A DNA stretch of 54,213 bases from an uncultured Pseudomonadota bacterium (GTDB taxonomy: Bacteria > Pseudomonadota > Gammaproteobacteria > Burkholderiales > SG8-39). The DNA lies in contig CAIKRR010000042.1 in NCBI GenBank assembly GCA_903829815.1, positions 1 to 54,213 of the forward strand. The letters are read 5' to 3'. The translations under genes were made by a program, and so were the position numbers. Below, piece after piece: positions 37,230-47,100 of the stretch. Within the stretch, counting starts at the first letter, position 1. Each line of letters starts with the position of its first letter. Under the pieces are notes generated by a model. It did not search any database and was not told the origin of the DNA. It was given only the letters and a program-made list of their open reading frames with translations.

Positions 37230-38687
37230 TCAGCCCTTCAGAACCTGCTCGAGCAACTGGTATTCGCGGCTGATGGCCGGGTCTTTCTCCCGCAACTGCG
37301 CTATCACCCGGCAGGCATGCAGCACGGTGGTGTGGTCGCGGTTGCCAAACGCTTCGCCGATGTCAGGCAAACTCATCTGGGTGAGGTCCTTGGTGAGGGC
37401 CATTGCCACTTGGCGTGGTCGGGCAATGTTGCGCGAGCGTTTCTTCGAGTGCATGTCTGCCATGCGTATCTTGTAGAACTCCGCGACCGTCTTCTGGATG
37501 TTCTCGATCGAGATCTGCCGGTTGTTGAGTGACAGGATGTCCTTGAGCGCTTCACGGGCGACATCCATGGTGATGTCCTTCCCGTTGAAACGGGCAAAGG
37601 CCAGAACGCTTCGCAGCGCGCCCTCGAGCTCTCGTACATTGGTTCGAATGTGGCGGGCGATGAAGAAGGCCACGTCTTCGGGCAGGCTGATGCCCACCGC
37701 TTCGGCTTTCTTCAGCACGATCGCCACGCGCATTTCCTGCTCGGGCGGGTCGATCGAGACCGTGAGCCCCCAGCTGAAGCGCGATTTCAGCCGTTCTTCC
37801 AGCCCGGCGATGTCGCGCGGGTAGGTGTCGCAGGTGATGATGATCTGCTTCTTGGCATCGATGAGCGCATTGAAGGCATAGAAGAATTCTTCTTGCGTTC
37901 GGTCCTTGCCGGTGAAGAACTGGATGTCATCGATGAGCAGCAGATCGAGCGAGTGGTAGTAGCGCTTGAACTCGTCAAAGGACTTTTGCTGGTAGGCGCG
38001 CACGACATCGGTGACGTACTGCGAGGCGTGCAGATAGCGGATACGCGCCGAGGGCTTGCCCTGGCGCAGGCGATGGCCCACGGCGTGGATGAGGTGAGTC
38101 TTGCCCAGACCGACTCCGCCATAGATGAAGAGCGGGTTGTAGGACGTGCCCGGGTGCTCACCCACTTGCAGGGCGGCCGCGCGCGCCAGTTGATTGGCTT
38201 TGCCGGTGACGAAGGTATCGAAGGTAAAACCTTCGATGAGGTTTGATCGGTCTTCGCGGCTCGGCCCGGGCCGGCTCTCGGCGCCGTTACTGCGTTCGGC
38301 GCGCGGGGGGGGTTCATTGCCTGCCCTGGTGCTGCCCGAGTTGGCCGGGTCGGTCTGGCCGGCCGGGCGTGTGGCCACCGGTTCTCCATCATCATCGATG
38401 GGCTGCGCGTCCTCGGCACTCTCCAGTGCCTCGGCATGCGAGGGGGCTGATTCGACCAGGTCGAGTTCAAGCCGGGTGAGGGCACCGGTGACCGTGGCAG
38501 CAATGAGTTCGATGCGTTCGGCAAAGCGTTCGCGGACCCACTGCTGCACGAAACGATTGGGTGCTAGCAGGCGCAGCAGCCCCGGCTCGTGCTCGCCTTC
38601 CTGCAGCGGAACGATCCAGGTGGTGTATTGCTGACGGGGGATGTCCCGTTCAAGCGCTTCGCAACAGGCAGACCAGACGCTGGGCAT
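37230..38687 (-). CDS. dnaA: Chromosomal replication initiator protein DnaA
   Basis: 485 residues from ATG 38687 ([17 protein letters not shown]), which fits the family start; 21 more in-frame upstream codons look non-coding. Domain I about 1-85 with YTTWIVPLQ; disordered Pro/Ala/Arg-rich domain II about 90-160; AAA+ domain III with [30 protein letters not shown]; domain IV helix-turn-helix with the signature [16 protein letters not shown]. It binds DnaA boxes and opens oriC. A perfect DnaA box at 38779 suggests autoregulation. Confidence 0.98.
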   Translation of the reverse strand: MPSVWSACCEALERDIPRQQYTTWIVPLQEGEHEPGLLRLLAPNRFVQQWVRERFAERIELIAATVTGALTRLELDLVESAPSHAEALESAEDAQPIDDDGEPVATRPAGQTDPANSGSTRAGNEPPPRAERSNGAESRPGPSREDRSNLIEGFTFDTFVTGKANQLARAAALQVGEHPGTSYNPLFIYGGVGLGKTHLIHAVGHRLRQGKPSARIRYLHASQYVTDVVRAYQQKSFDEFKRYYHSLDLLLIDDIQFFTGKDRTQEEFFYAFNALIDAKKQIIITCDTYPRDIAGLEERLKSRFSWGLTVSIDPPEQEMRVAIVLKKAEAVGISLPEDVAFFIARHIRTNVRELEGALRSVLAFARFNGKDITMDVAREALKDILSLNNRQISIENIQKTVAEFYKIRMADMHSKKRSRNIARPRQVAMALTKDLTQMSLPDIGEAFGNRDHTTVLHACRVIAQLREKDPAISREYQLLEQVLKG

Positions 38688-38778
38688 CAATCGACGATCG
38701 GTAGACGGTGGAGAACAGGGTTTCAGCGTGTGCCGGGCAAGCACAGCCAACAGCCATGATAGCCTGTTTCAACCCGAG

Positions 38779-38787
38779 TTATCCACA
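38779..38787 (+). promoter_or_regulatory. DnaA box between dnaA and rpmH, perfect
   Basis: TTATCCACA, 92 bp upstream of the dnaA ATG and near the divergent rpmH promoter. In many bacteria DnaA represses its own gene from such a site; here it could also affect rpmH. Confidence 0.85.
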
Positions 38788-38805
38788 GGCTGCGAGCGAT
38801 AGCGG

Positions 38806-38835
38806 TTGACAAGGTATGCCCCTAGCCTGTCTAAT
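38806..38835 (+). promoter_or_regulatory. rpmH-rnpA promoter
   Basis: -35 TTGACA at 38806-38811 (perfect) and -10 TCTAAT at 38830-38835 with an 18-bp spacer. The rpmH ATG is at 38869. A strong promoter is expected for this ribosomal protein operon. Confidence 0.72.
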
Positions 38836-38868
38836 CATCGGTTCCCTGAAGTTTGAGCGAATTGCGCC

Positions 38869-39003
38869 ATGAAACGCACCTACCAGCCCTCGGTTACCCG
38901 CCGCAAACGCACGCACGGATTCCTCGTGCGCATGAGCACTCGAGGTGGCCGTGCCGTGATCCGCGCCCGCCGCGCCAAGGGCCGCGCCCGTCTGGCGGTC
39001 TGA
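38869..39003 (+). CDS. rpmH: 50S ribosomal protein L34
   Basis: 44 residues, [20 protein letters not shown]... to ...RLAV, the canonical L34 length and sequence, very rich in Arg. First gene of rpmH-rnpA-yidD-yidC-mnmE, beside dnaA as in most Proteobacteria. Confidence 0.98.
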   Translation: MKRTYQPSVTRRKRTHGFLVRMSTRGGRAVIRARRAKGRARLAV

Positions 39004-39023
39004 CTACGAACACGGTACCTTCA

Positions 39024-39347
39024 TTGCGCTGGCGTGCTTGTCAGCGCCTTGCAGGTGCCGCTGTCGAGCAGGTCTTGAAAAGCGGTCGGTCACGCGCCGT
39101 AGGTCCGTTGCGTCTGCAGTTCAGACCCAATGGCCTGGATCATGTCCGCCTGGCCCAGATTGTTCCCAAGCGCATGGCGCGTCGTGCCGTCGATCGCAAT
39201 CGTGTGCGTCGTCTGGTGCGCGAACAGTTTCGCCTCGAACAGGCCCGCTGGGTCGGCTTCGATTGCGTTCTTCGCTTGCGTTCACCGTTTGATCGAGCCC
39301 TCGATCATGGCGATGTCGCGCGCCAGCTGATTGCGCCCGGCCCGTGA
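39024..39347 (+). CDS. rnpA: Ribonuclease P protein component
   Basis: 107 residues from TTG 39024; a CTG start overlapping the rpmH stop (39000) is the alternative, since no ATG or GTG precedes the conserved part. The RNA-binding signature RRAVDRNRVRRLVREQFR is present, as is FDCVLRLRSPFD near the end. It helps RNase P RNA cleave tRNA 5' leaders. The stop overlaps the yidD GTG. Confidence 0.93.
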   Translation: MRWRACQRLAGAAVEQVLKSGRSRAVGPLRLQFRPNGLDHVRLAQIVPKRMARRAVDRNRVRRLVREQFRLEQARWVGFDCVLRLRSPFDRALDHGDVARQLIAPGP

Positions 39348-39640
39348 AGCGTCTGCTCGTCGGGGTCATCGGTCTTTATCGCTATGCCCTGAGCCCCTGG
39401 CTCGGGTCGCGCTGCCGGTTTCATCCTTCATGCTCGGCCTATGCCGCCGAGGCCATCGAGGTGCACGGGGCTGCTCGCGGCAGCTTTCTTGCAGCATCGC
39501 GCCTCTTGCGGTGTCATCCGTGGCACGCGGGCGGCTATGATCCGGTGCCGCCGGCTGATGCAAGGCAAACGCCGACGGGTGAGCACGCGCACCCCGCTGT
39601 CCTACCCACGCTGCCTGACCCCACTGAACTGACTCGTTGA
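39344..39640 (+). CDS. yidD: Membrane protein insertion efficiency factor YidD
   Basis: 98 residues from GTG 39344 (GTGA overlap with rnpA). The conserved core YRYALSPWLGSRCRFHPSCSAYAAEAIEVHGAARGS, with three Cys, and RCHPWHAGGYDPVP are diagnostic. The last 25 residues are a Pro/Thr-rich tail. It assists YidC/Sec insertion of inner-membrane proteins. Confidence 0.95.
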   Translation: MKRLLVGVIGLYRYALSPWLGSRCRFHPSCSAYAAEAIEVHGAARGSFLAASRLLRCHPWHAGGYDPVPPADARQTPTGEHAHPAVLPTLPDPTELTR

Positions 39641-39644
39641 GCCC

Positions 39645-41396
39645 ATGGATACCAAACGCATCATCCTGATGGTCGTGTTCGCATTTTCAGTGCTGACACT
39701 GTGGCAGAACTGGGAAAAGGAAAACCAGCCGCCGGCACCGCCCGCGGCGCAGGCGGCTGCGCCCGGTGTCAACCCGGCTGCCGGTACCGTGCCGGGTAGT
39801 GTGCCCGCGGGCGCGCCGGCGGCGGGTGGCAGTGGTGCCAGTGGTGCAACGGCAGCCGTCCCCACCGCGGCTGGTGCCCCGGGCGCGAATGAGGCCACCG
39901 TCGCGGCCAACGCCATCGAAGTGAAGACCGATGTGGTGCACGCCTGGATCGACCCGGTGGGCGGCAATATCGTTCGGCTCGACATGCTGACGCAGAACGA
40001 TCCGGAAGATACGACCAAGCCCCTGTCGCTCCTCGGCCCCAAGCACCGTTACACGCTGCAAAGCGGTTTCAATGGAGCGGGCGTGCCCAACCACAACACG
40101 GTGTTTGCGGCGGCCCAGGCGAGCTACACGCTTGATGCCGGCAAGGATGCCATCGAGGTGCGGCTCGAAGCGCAGGGTGCCGAGGGCGTGAAGGCCGTGA
40201 AGACCTTCCGCTTCAAGCGCGGCAGCTTCCTCATCGAGATGACGCAGTCACTTACCAACAACACGGCAGCCGCACTCCCTGCCCAGGCCGCCTACTTCCA
40301 TCTGACGCGCGATGGCGCCACCCCGGGTGGCGAGACGCGCTTTGGCGTGCAGACCTTCACCGGGCCTGCCATCTATACCGAAGAGCGCAAGTACCACAAG
40401 ATGAGCTGGAGCGATCTTGACAAGGGCAAGCCTGATTTGCCCACAGGCAAGATCACGGATGGCTGGGCGGCGATGGTGCAGCACTACTTCGTGTCGGCGC
40501 TCCTGCCCAAGGAAGGCGCCGAGCGTCAGTACTACGCCGAGCAGGTGGCCCCGGGGCTCTACCGCGCCGGCCTCAAGCTGCCGGTGGCCGAACTCGCACC
40601 GGGTGCAAGCACCCAGGTCACCCTGCCCTTCTACGCCGGCCCGCAGGAGCAGTCGACCCTGAAGACCCTCGCGAAGGGTCTCGAACTCGTGGTTGATTAC
40701 GGCTGGCTTGCGATCTTCGCCAAGCCCCTTTTCTGGCTCCTGCAGATGTTCCATAGCGGGGCCGATGTGTTCGGCATCCAGATTCCGGGCGCCGGCAACT
40801 GGGGCATTGCCATCATCCTGCTCACCGTGCTCATCAAGGCGGTGTTCTTCCCGCTCTCGGCGGCGAGCTATCGCTCGATGGCCAAGATGAAGGTGGTGGC
40901 GCCGCGCCTGCAAAAGCTCAAGGAGCAGTACGGCGACGACCGCATGAAGCTCAACCAGGCCATGATGGAGATGTACAAGACCGAGAAGATCAATCCGCTC
41001 GGTGGGTGTCTGCCGATCGTGGTGCAGATCCCGGTGTTTCTGGCGCTCTACTGGACGCTGCTCGGCGCCGTGGAACTGCGTCAGGCACCGCTCTTTGGCT
41101 GGGTGCATGACCTCTCGTTGCCCGACCCGCTCTACGTGCTGCCGCTCCTGATGCTCGGGTCGATGGTGCTGCAGACGCGCCTCAGCCCCAAGCCGCCCGA
41201 TCCGGTGCAGGCCAAGGTGATGATGGTGATGCCCTTCATTTTCGGCATCATGTTCTTCTGGTTCCCCTCGGGCCTCGTCCTCTACTGGCTGGTGAACAAC
41301 ATCCTCTCGATTGCGCAGCAGTGGCAAATCACGCGCATGATCGAAGGCGGCGCCGCCGCTGCCGGGGCCGGGCGTGGCAAGGCGGCCAACGACTAG
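39645..41396 (+). CDS. yidC: Membrane protein insertase YidC
   Basis: 583 residues, Gram-negative long form. N-terminal helix (ILMVVFAFSVLTLWQNW), then an Ala/Pro/Gly-rich linker (residues about 28-80), the periplasmic P1 domain (HAWIDPVGGNIVRLD...LTRDGATPGGE), and the five-helix core with NWGIAIILLTVLIKAVFFPLS, NPLGGCLPIVVQIPVFLALYW and FPSGLVLYWLVNN. The conserved hydrophilic-groove Arg in the core helix 2 (S-x-K/R-M region) is within SYRSMAKMK. Inserts membrane proteins, alone or with Sec. Confidence 0.97.
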   Translation: MDTKRIILMVVFAFSVLTLWQNWEKENQPPAPPAAQAAAPGVNPAAGTVPGSVPAGAPAAGGSGASGATAAVPTAAGAPGANEATVAANAIEVKTDVVHAWIDPVGGNIVRLDMLTQNDPEDTTKPLSLLGPKHRYTLQSGFNGAGVPNHNTVFAAAQASYTLDAGKDAIEVRLEAQGAEGVKAVKTFRFKRGSFLIEMTQSLTNNTAAALPAQAAYFHLTRDGATPGGETRFGVQTFTGPAIYTEERKYHKMSWSDLDKGKPDLPTGKITDGWAAMVQHYFVSALLPKEGAERQYYAEQVAPGLYRAGLKLPVAELAPGASTQVTLPFYAGPQEQSTLKTLAKGLELVVDYGWLAIFAKPLFWLLQMFHSGADVFGIQIPGAGNWGIAIILLTVLIKAVFFPLSAASYRSMAKMKVVAPRLQKLKEQYGDDRMKLNQAMMEMYKTEKINPLGGCLPIVVQIPVFLALYWTLLGAVELRQAPLFGWVHDLSLPDPLYVLPLLMLGSMVLQTRLSPKPPDPVQAKVMMVMPFIFGIMFFWFPSGLVLYWLVNNILSIAQQWQITRMIEGGAAAAGAGRGKAAND

Positions 41397-41408
41397 GGGG
41401 CCCGGGCG

Positions 41409-42767
41409 ATGACAGCAGTGCTCGCCTCAGGCGATGCGATTGCTGCCATCGCCACCCCGGCTGGCCGTGGCGGCATCGGCGTGGTGCGCGTCTCGGGACG
41501 CAACCTCGCCGGCTGGGCAAAAGCCCTGACCGGCATCGAGCCCGAGCCCCGACGCGCGACCCTCGCACGCTTTGTCGACCGCGAGGGCCGCGCGATCGAC
41601 GAGGGCCTGGTGCTGTGGTTTGCAGCGCCCCACTCCTACACCGGCGAAGACGTGCTCGAGCTGCAGGGCCATGGCGGCCCGGTGGTGATGCGCATGCTGC
41701 TCGCTCGCTGCGTGGAACTCGGCGCGCGCATCGCCGAGCCGGGTGAGTTCACTCGACGCGCGTTCCTTAACGACCGGCTCGATCTCGCCCAGGCCGAGGG
41801 CGTGGCTGATCTGATCGATGCGGCGTCAGAAGCCGCAGCCCGATCGGCGCTGCGATCGTTGTCGGGTGAGTTCTCGCGCCGGGTGCACGAGATTGCCGAT
41901 GAGCTGATCGCGCTGCGCACGCTTGTTGAAGCGACCCTGGATTTTCCGGAAGAAGACATCGACCCGCTGGATCGGGCCGATGCACGGGCGCGTCTCAAAA
42001 AGCTGCGCGAGATGACCGAGCGACTGGCGAGCGACGCGCGTCAGGGGGCGGTGTTGCGAAGTGGCATCACGGTGGTGATTGCCGGGGCGCCGAACGTGGG
42101 GAAGTCGAGCCTGCTCAACCGGCTGGCCGGGGAGGATGTGGCGATTGTCACGCCGATTGCGGGGACGACGCGGGATACGGTGCGAGAGACGCTGACGATC
42201 GATGGCGTGCCGTTGCATGTGATCGATACGGCGGGCGTGCGGGAAGCGAGCGATGAGGTGGAAAGGCTCGGGATCGAGCGGACGTGGGCCGCGATTGCGA
42301 AGGCCGATGTGGGGCTGTTGATGGTGGATGCGAGAGAGGTGCTCACCGAGGGAGACCGGGCCATTCTGGATGCGCTGCCAAGAAGGGCTGAGCGGATTGT
42401 GGTGAGGAACAAGGTGGATTTGTGTGCGGGCGATTTGACCCCGATTGAGGGGGTGCCCGAGGCGGCGCAGGTGGTGGCGGTGTCGGCGAAGACCGGGGAG
42501 GGTGTCGACATGCTCAAGGCGACGCTGCTGAAGGTGGCCGGCTGGCAGGGCGGGAGTGATGATGTGCTGCTGGCGAGGGAAAGGCATCTTGCCGAGATAG
42601 CGCGGGCGTTGGCGTGCCTGGCGGCCGCCAACGATCAGCAAGGGTTGACGGAGTTGATGGCGGAGGAGTTGCGGCTCGCCCAGCACGCGCTCAACGGGAT
42701 TACGGGGGAGTTTGGGAGTGATGATCTGCTGGGGGAGATATTCGGGCGGTTTTGTATAGGGAAGTAG
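41409..42767 (+). CDS. mnmE: tRNA modification GTPase MnmE
   Basis: 452 residues. N-terminal folate-binding domain ([43 protein letters not shown]), central helical part, and a G domain with G1 [13 protein letters not shown]3 DTAG, G4 NKVD. It ends in FCIGK, the conserved C-terminal motif with its Cys. Works with MnmG on tRNA wobble uridines. Codon use in the last third is slightly more G-rich than elsewhere, but the protein is complete. Confidence 0.97.
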   Translation: MTAVLASGDAIAAIATPAGRGGIGVVRVSGRNLAGWAKALTGIEPEPRRATLARFVDREGRAIDEGLVLWFAAPHSYTGEDVLELQGHGGPVVMRMLLARCVELGARIAEPGEFTRRAFLNDRLDLAQAEGVADLIDAASEAAARSALRSLSGEFSRRVHEIADELIALRTLVEATLDFPEEDIDPLDRADARARLKKLREMTERLASDARQGAVLRSGITVVIAGAPNVGKSSLLNRLAGEDVAIVTPIAGTTRDTVRETLTIDGVPLHVIDTAGVREASDEVERLGIERTWAAIAKADVGLLMVDAREVLTEGDRAILDALPRRAERIVVRNKVDLCAGDLTPIEGVPEAAQVVAVSAKTGEGVDMLKATLLKVAGWQGGSDDVLLARERHLAEIARALACLAAANDQQGLTELMAEELRLAQHALNGITGEFGSDDLLGEIFGRFCIGK

Positions 42768-42846
42768 GTGGGGTCAGGCCACCGAGGGTGTGCGTGTTGC
42801 AACGGAGCCGGCACAAGAAAGCTTGCATCAAGTTCACCCGGTGTGT

Positions 42847-42876
42847 ATGGTAGTGAGTAAATTTACTCACAACCAT
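42847..42876. promoter_or_regulatory. 30-bp palindrome over the start of the ATPase gene
   Basis: The inner 18 bp at 42853-42870 (GTGAGTAAATTTACTCAC) form a perfect palindrome. The symmetry extends to ATGGT on the left and ACCAT on the right, with only one mismatched pair in 15. It covers the first two bases of the ATG at 42875, and no Shine-Dalgarno precedes that ATG. It could be the operator of an autoregulator, or a hairpin that hides the start codon. Confidence 0.85.
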
Positions 42877-44131
42877 GCAAAACAACTTCAGCAGGGCACA
42901 GCTTCAGATCCTCCAAGCTCGACTGGATGAACCGCCTCGGTTCATGATCGTCGTGGCTGGCCCGCGCCAGATCGGCAAATCCACCTTGGTACGCCAAGCG
43001 CTTGCCGGGCGCCCCTCGAGCTTTGAGGCCGCGGACCAGTCGGCCTCACCGCAGCCAGGTCGATTGAATGAAGACGCCGCCGCTGTTCAGTGGGAACCCG
43101 GGGCAAAGGCCAACGCCCGATGGCTCGTCGACCAATGGACTCGAGCCCGAGCCAAGGCGCGTTCACTACCGCCGGGCCAGTACCATACCCTCGCCCTCGA
43201 TGAGATCCAGAAGATCCCTAGATGGTCCGAAGTTGTGAAGGGCTTGTGGGACGCGGATCGAGCCGAGCAACTGCCGCTGCATGTCGTTCTGCTGGGCTCC
43301 TCCCCCTGGTTGATGCAAAGGGGGTTGACCGAAAGCCTGGCTGGCCGGTACGAGCCCCTGCGCATGTCGCACTGGACGTATGGGGAGATGCAAGACGCCT
43401 TCGACTTCTCCCTGGATGAGTACATCTACTTCGGGGGATACCCGGGTGCGGCAAGCCTGATTCGGGACGAAACCCGGTGGAGGCAGTATGTTCGCGAGGC
43501 CTTGATCAGGCCCAACATCGAGAACGACATCCTGCAGATGACGCGGGTGGACAAGCCCGCGCTGTTGAAGAACCTGTTCGAGCTCGGCTGTGGCGCCTAC
43601 TCGGGTCAGCTCGTTGCGCTGACGAAGCTCCTTGGCCAGCTCCAGGACGCGGGCAACACCGTTACCTTGGCGCACTATCTGGAGCTGCTGTCACAGGCAG
43701 GGCTCCTGACGGGCCTTCAGAAATACGCGGGCCAAGAGCTGCGAAAGCGCGCCTCCGCGCCGAAATTCAACGCACACAACACGGCGCTCATCTCGGCACA
43801 GGCCCGGTACACCTTCGACCAGGGGCGGCGGGATCGCACCTACTGGGGCCGCCTCGTGGAAAGTGCGGTAGGCGCGCACCTGATCAACAACAAACCCGAC
43901 AACACCACGCTGCACTACTGGCGCGAAAGCCCAAACGAGGTCGACTTCGTCCTGGCCGCCGGCGACCGATTGCTCGCCATCGAGGTCAAAAGTGGCGACG
44001 ACTACGCGGCGCCGCAGGGTCTACGGCTCTTCGCAGATCAATTCAAGAACGTCAAGCCACTGGTGATCGGGACCCAGGGGGTGCCGCTCGCCGAATTCCT
44101 GCTGCAACCCGTTGAGTTCTGGTTGAGCTAA
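42875..44131 (+). CDS. AAA_14/DUF4143-type ATPase with nuclease-like C-terminus
   Basis: 418 residues. Walker A GPRQIGKST at residues 29-37, Walker B LALDEIQKIPRW with Asp109-Glu110, then HVVLLGSSPWLMQRGLTESLAGRYE and the strongly conserved FDEYIYFGGYPGA-like stretch. The DUF4143 C-terminus reads NEVDFVLAAGDRLLAIEVKSG, so Asp357, Glu370 and Lys372 make a PD-(D/E)xK-like triad. Such ATPases are common and their role is unknown; some sit in defence islands. The stop is immediately followed by the ATG of the next gene (TAAATG), so the two are surely co-translated. Confidence 0.88.
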   Translation: MQNNFSRAQLQILQARLDEPPRFMIVVAGPRQIGKSTLVRQALAGRPSSFEAADQSASPQPGRLNEDAAAVQWEPGAKANARWLVDQWTRARAKARSLPPGQYHTLALDEIQKIPRWSEVVKGLWDADRAEQLPLHVVLLGSSPWLMQRGLTESLAGRYEPLRMSHWTYGEMQDAFDFSLDEYIYFGGYPGAASLIRDETRWRQYVREALIRPNIENDILQMTRVDKPALLKNLFELGCGAYSGQLVALTKLLGQLQDAGNTVTLAHYLELLSQAGLLTGLQKYAGQELRKRASAPKFNAHNTALISAQARYTFDQGRRDRTYWGRLVESAVGAHLINNKPDNTTLHYWRESPNEVDFVLAAGDRLLAIEVKSGDDYAAPQGLRLFADQFKNVKPLVIGTQGVPLAEFLLQPVEFWLS

Positions 44132-47100
44132 ATGGTCTTTGTTGCTCGCACCGTCCGGCCCATCCAAGACCCGAATGGCGAGAGGCCCAACCCAGAGCCT
44201 GTAGCCCTGGAGTCACTGCGAACAGTCCCCGCCTGGGTGCTGCTGGGTGAGCCGGGGGCGGGCAAAAGCCGGGCGTTCAAATCCGAGGCAGAGGCGACTC
44301 AGGGCCTGTACCTGCCGCTCGCGCAGTTTCTCTTCGACGATATTGACGACGCATGGCGGGACCACTGTCTTTTCCTCGATGGGCTGGACGAGATCCGTCC
44401 GAGCGGCGGCAGCCAATCGATCCTGCACCAGCTACGGGCGAGGCTCAAAAGACTCGGTCAGCCCGGCTTTCGCATTGCGTGCCGGGCAGCCGACTGGTTC
44501 GGGCAATCCGATCGCGCCGAAATCGAGACCGCCTCGCCGGACGGCAGGGTCAAGGTGTACACGCTTGAGCCTCTGAGTCCTGCGGATATCAAGCGCATTC
44601 TCCAGACCAACCTCCATCGAGGCGATGCCGACGACTTCATCGCGCTGGCAGAACAGCGTGGCATCGGCGCTCTCTTGCACAGCCCGCAGAGTCTGGCGCT
44701 GGCAGACAAGGCACTCAGCGGCACCACTTGGCCCGAAAGCCGGGACGACACCTATCGGCTGGCCTGCGAAGCACTGGTCCAGGAAGCGAACCCGGCCCAC
44801 CGCGCCAGAACGCGTCTTCAACCCAGGCCAACGGAAGGCGTACTGGACGCCGCCGGGCATCTTTTCGCCAGCCTGCTCCTCGCGGACAAGACAGGCATCG
44901 CCCTTGATGCGGCGGTGCGACACGAGCGATTCCCCGCGCTGGATGAACTCCCGACCGAAAAGCCCGACCTCGCGGCAGTCGCGATCGGCACCAGGCTCTT
45001 CATCCAGTCCCCCGCTGAGGAGCAGCGACTGGAACCCTCCCACAGGAGCATCGCGGAGTACCTGGCGGCTCGATGGCTGGGCAAGCAGTTGGACCGGCAT
45101 GGACTCCCGCTTCTGCGCTTGCAAAACCTGATGCTCGGCTTTGATGGCAAAGCCGTGGCAGGGCTGCGCGGTTTGTATGGCTGGCTGGCCCTGAGGAGCC
45201 ATCAAGCCAGAGCCTGGCTCATCGACAATGATCCCCTGACGGTTGCGTTGTACAGCGACGCCAAGCCCATGGACCTGGCCAGCAAGCGACGACTGCTTGC
45301 GGCCATTCGCCGCGAAACCGAGAGCAATCCCTCGGTCCTGTGGGACCTGCAGGGTGCCGAGCCTATCGACACACTGTTCGAACCGTCCCTGCGCGATGAT
45401 TTTGCCGCGACCTTGCACGACGCCCGGCGCGACGACGCCACGCAGCGCTATGTGGTATTTCTTCTGAAGGTGCTCCAGAGGTCACCCAAATCCGGCGTCT
45501 TGAAGTCCGAACTCAAACGTGTAGCAACGGATGGCAGCCGTTGGCCGCGGGTCCGACGACATGCGCTCGAGGCCTGGCTGGGCTGCGCTTCTCCCGCGCA
45601 TGCTGTGGATCTTCTGAACCAGCTAAGTCAAGGCAAGCTCACCGATCCAGGCGACGAACTCACAGGCCTTCTGCTCGATCGACTCTTTCCGGGCTCCCTG
45701 ACTGCTGCGGACGTCATGCGATACCTGCGGGTCCCGCAGGGCACCATGCTGGGCCAGTACCAACACTTTTGGGCCTATCTCTTTCCCCGGAAGGTCAGCG
45801 ACACGGAACTGCCCTGCGTCGTGGATGCACTCGCCCAGCGCAACGATCTGCAACAGCATGATTGGCGCGACGTTCATCGTTCCAGGATGCTGGCGACCGT
45901 GGTGGCCCGGGCGATTCAAGTCCACGGCGACTCAATCGATGATGCCAAACTCTTTGACTGGCTGCACATCGGGACGGATGAGTATGGCGAGAGACGCCAT
46001 GAACCCGAGTTTGACCAGACGGTAGCGCAATGGCTGTCGAGCCGGCCTGATCGCTACAAGGGTCTTCTTGGCGTGTGCTTCGAGCGCAACGACCACAACC
46101 CCACGCCGCTGCTCGGGCTTTTCAACGACGCACAGGTGCTCCGCGGCGTACCGGCACCGCAGGATCTGGGCCAATGGCACTTCGAAAGGATCGACCGTAC
46201 AGGAAACGAGATCCTTGCCCGGGAGCACTTGGCTGAAGCAGTTCGCTCGCTCTGGAGCGGCCCGGCAAGCCAGGCACTCTCGCTAGAGGCGGTGCTTGAG
46301 TGGGCCGAGGCGGATGCTACCCGTCGTCAGTGGCTCGAGCCCATGCTGGCATGCGAGATACCCGAGTGGCGCAGGGTGCAAAGCCAGGCCACCCATGACA
46401 GAAAGCAGCAGCACGCGGACATCATTCGCCAACGCAGTATTGCGCTTGGCAGACACCTCCATGAGATCAGCCAGGGCACCGCTGCGCCTGCCCTCATGGG
46501 CGAACTCGCTGGTGTATGGGCAGGCCGTTATACGGACACAAGGGGTGACACGCCTCTGGATCGCCTCAAAAGCTACTGCGAGAACTACGAGGAGGTCTTC
46601 CACGCGGCCAAGCAGGGACTGCCCGCCTGTGTGAGCCGGAAGGATCTCCCGTCTGTCGCTGAGATCATCGATCTGAACCTGAAACAAAGCTCCCATTGGA
46701 TCCGGGGTGCCTGCCTGCTGGGCATGGAGCTCATGGGGTTGCAGGATCCCCTGGCCATTGACGGGTTGGCCACTCCGGTTCTGGAGCGGATGATCGCCTT
46801 CTGGTTGACAGATGGCAGACAAAACGCGCCGGCGTGGTTTGAGCATCTGGTGATCGAAAAGCCCGAGCTCGTCGCACCCGTGCTGATCGAATACGCCGGG
46901 GCGAGCTTCAAAGCCAGGAAGGACCATGTGGGGGGAATCCATGCCCTGGAACGGGACAGCCGGTACGCCCGCCTGGCGCGCCTGAGCGTACCCGCCTTGC
47001 TCGAGCGATTCCCGACACGTCAAAAGGCGAGCCAGCTTCAATGGCTCGCCTACCTCCTGAGGGCTGCACTCAGGTACCAGATGCCGGCGCTTGCCGGGAT

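Noticed and set aside
38853-39023. Upstream extension of rnpA over rpmH
   Set aside because: This would cover rpmH in another frame; conserved RnpA sequence starts after 39024.
42942-44115. Alternative frames within the ATPase/NTPase pair (for example 43477-44115)
   Set aside because: The frame with Walker A, Walker B and nuclease motifs is intact over the full length, so the others are shadows.
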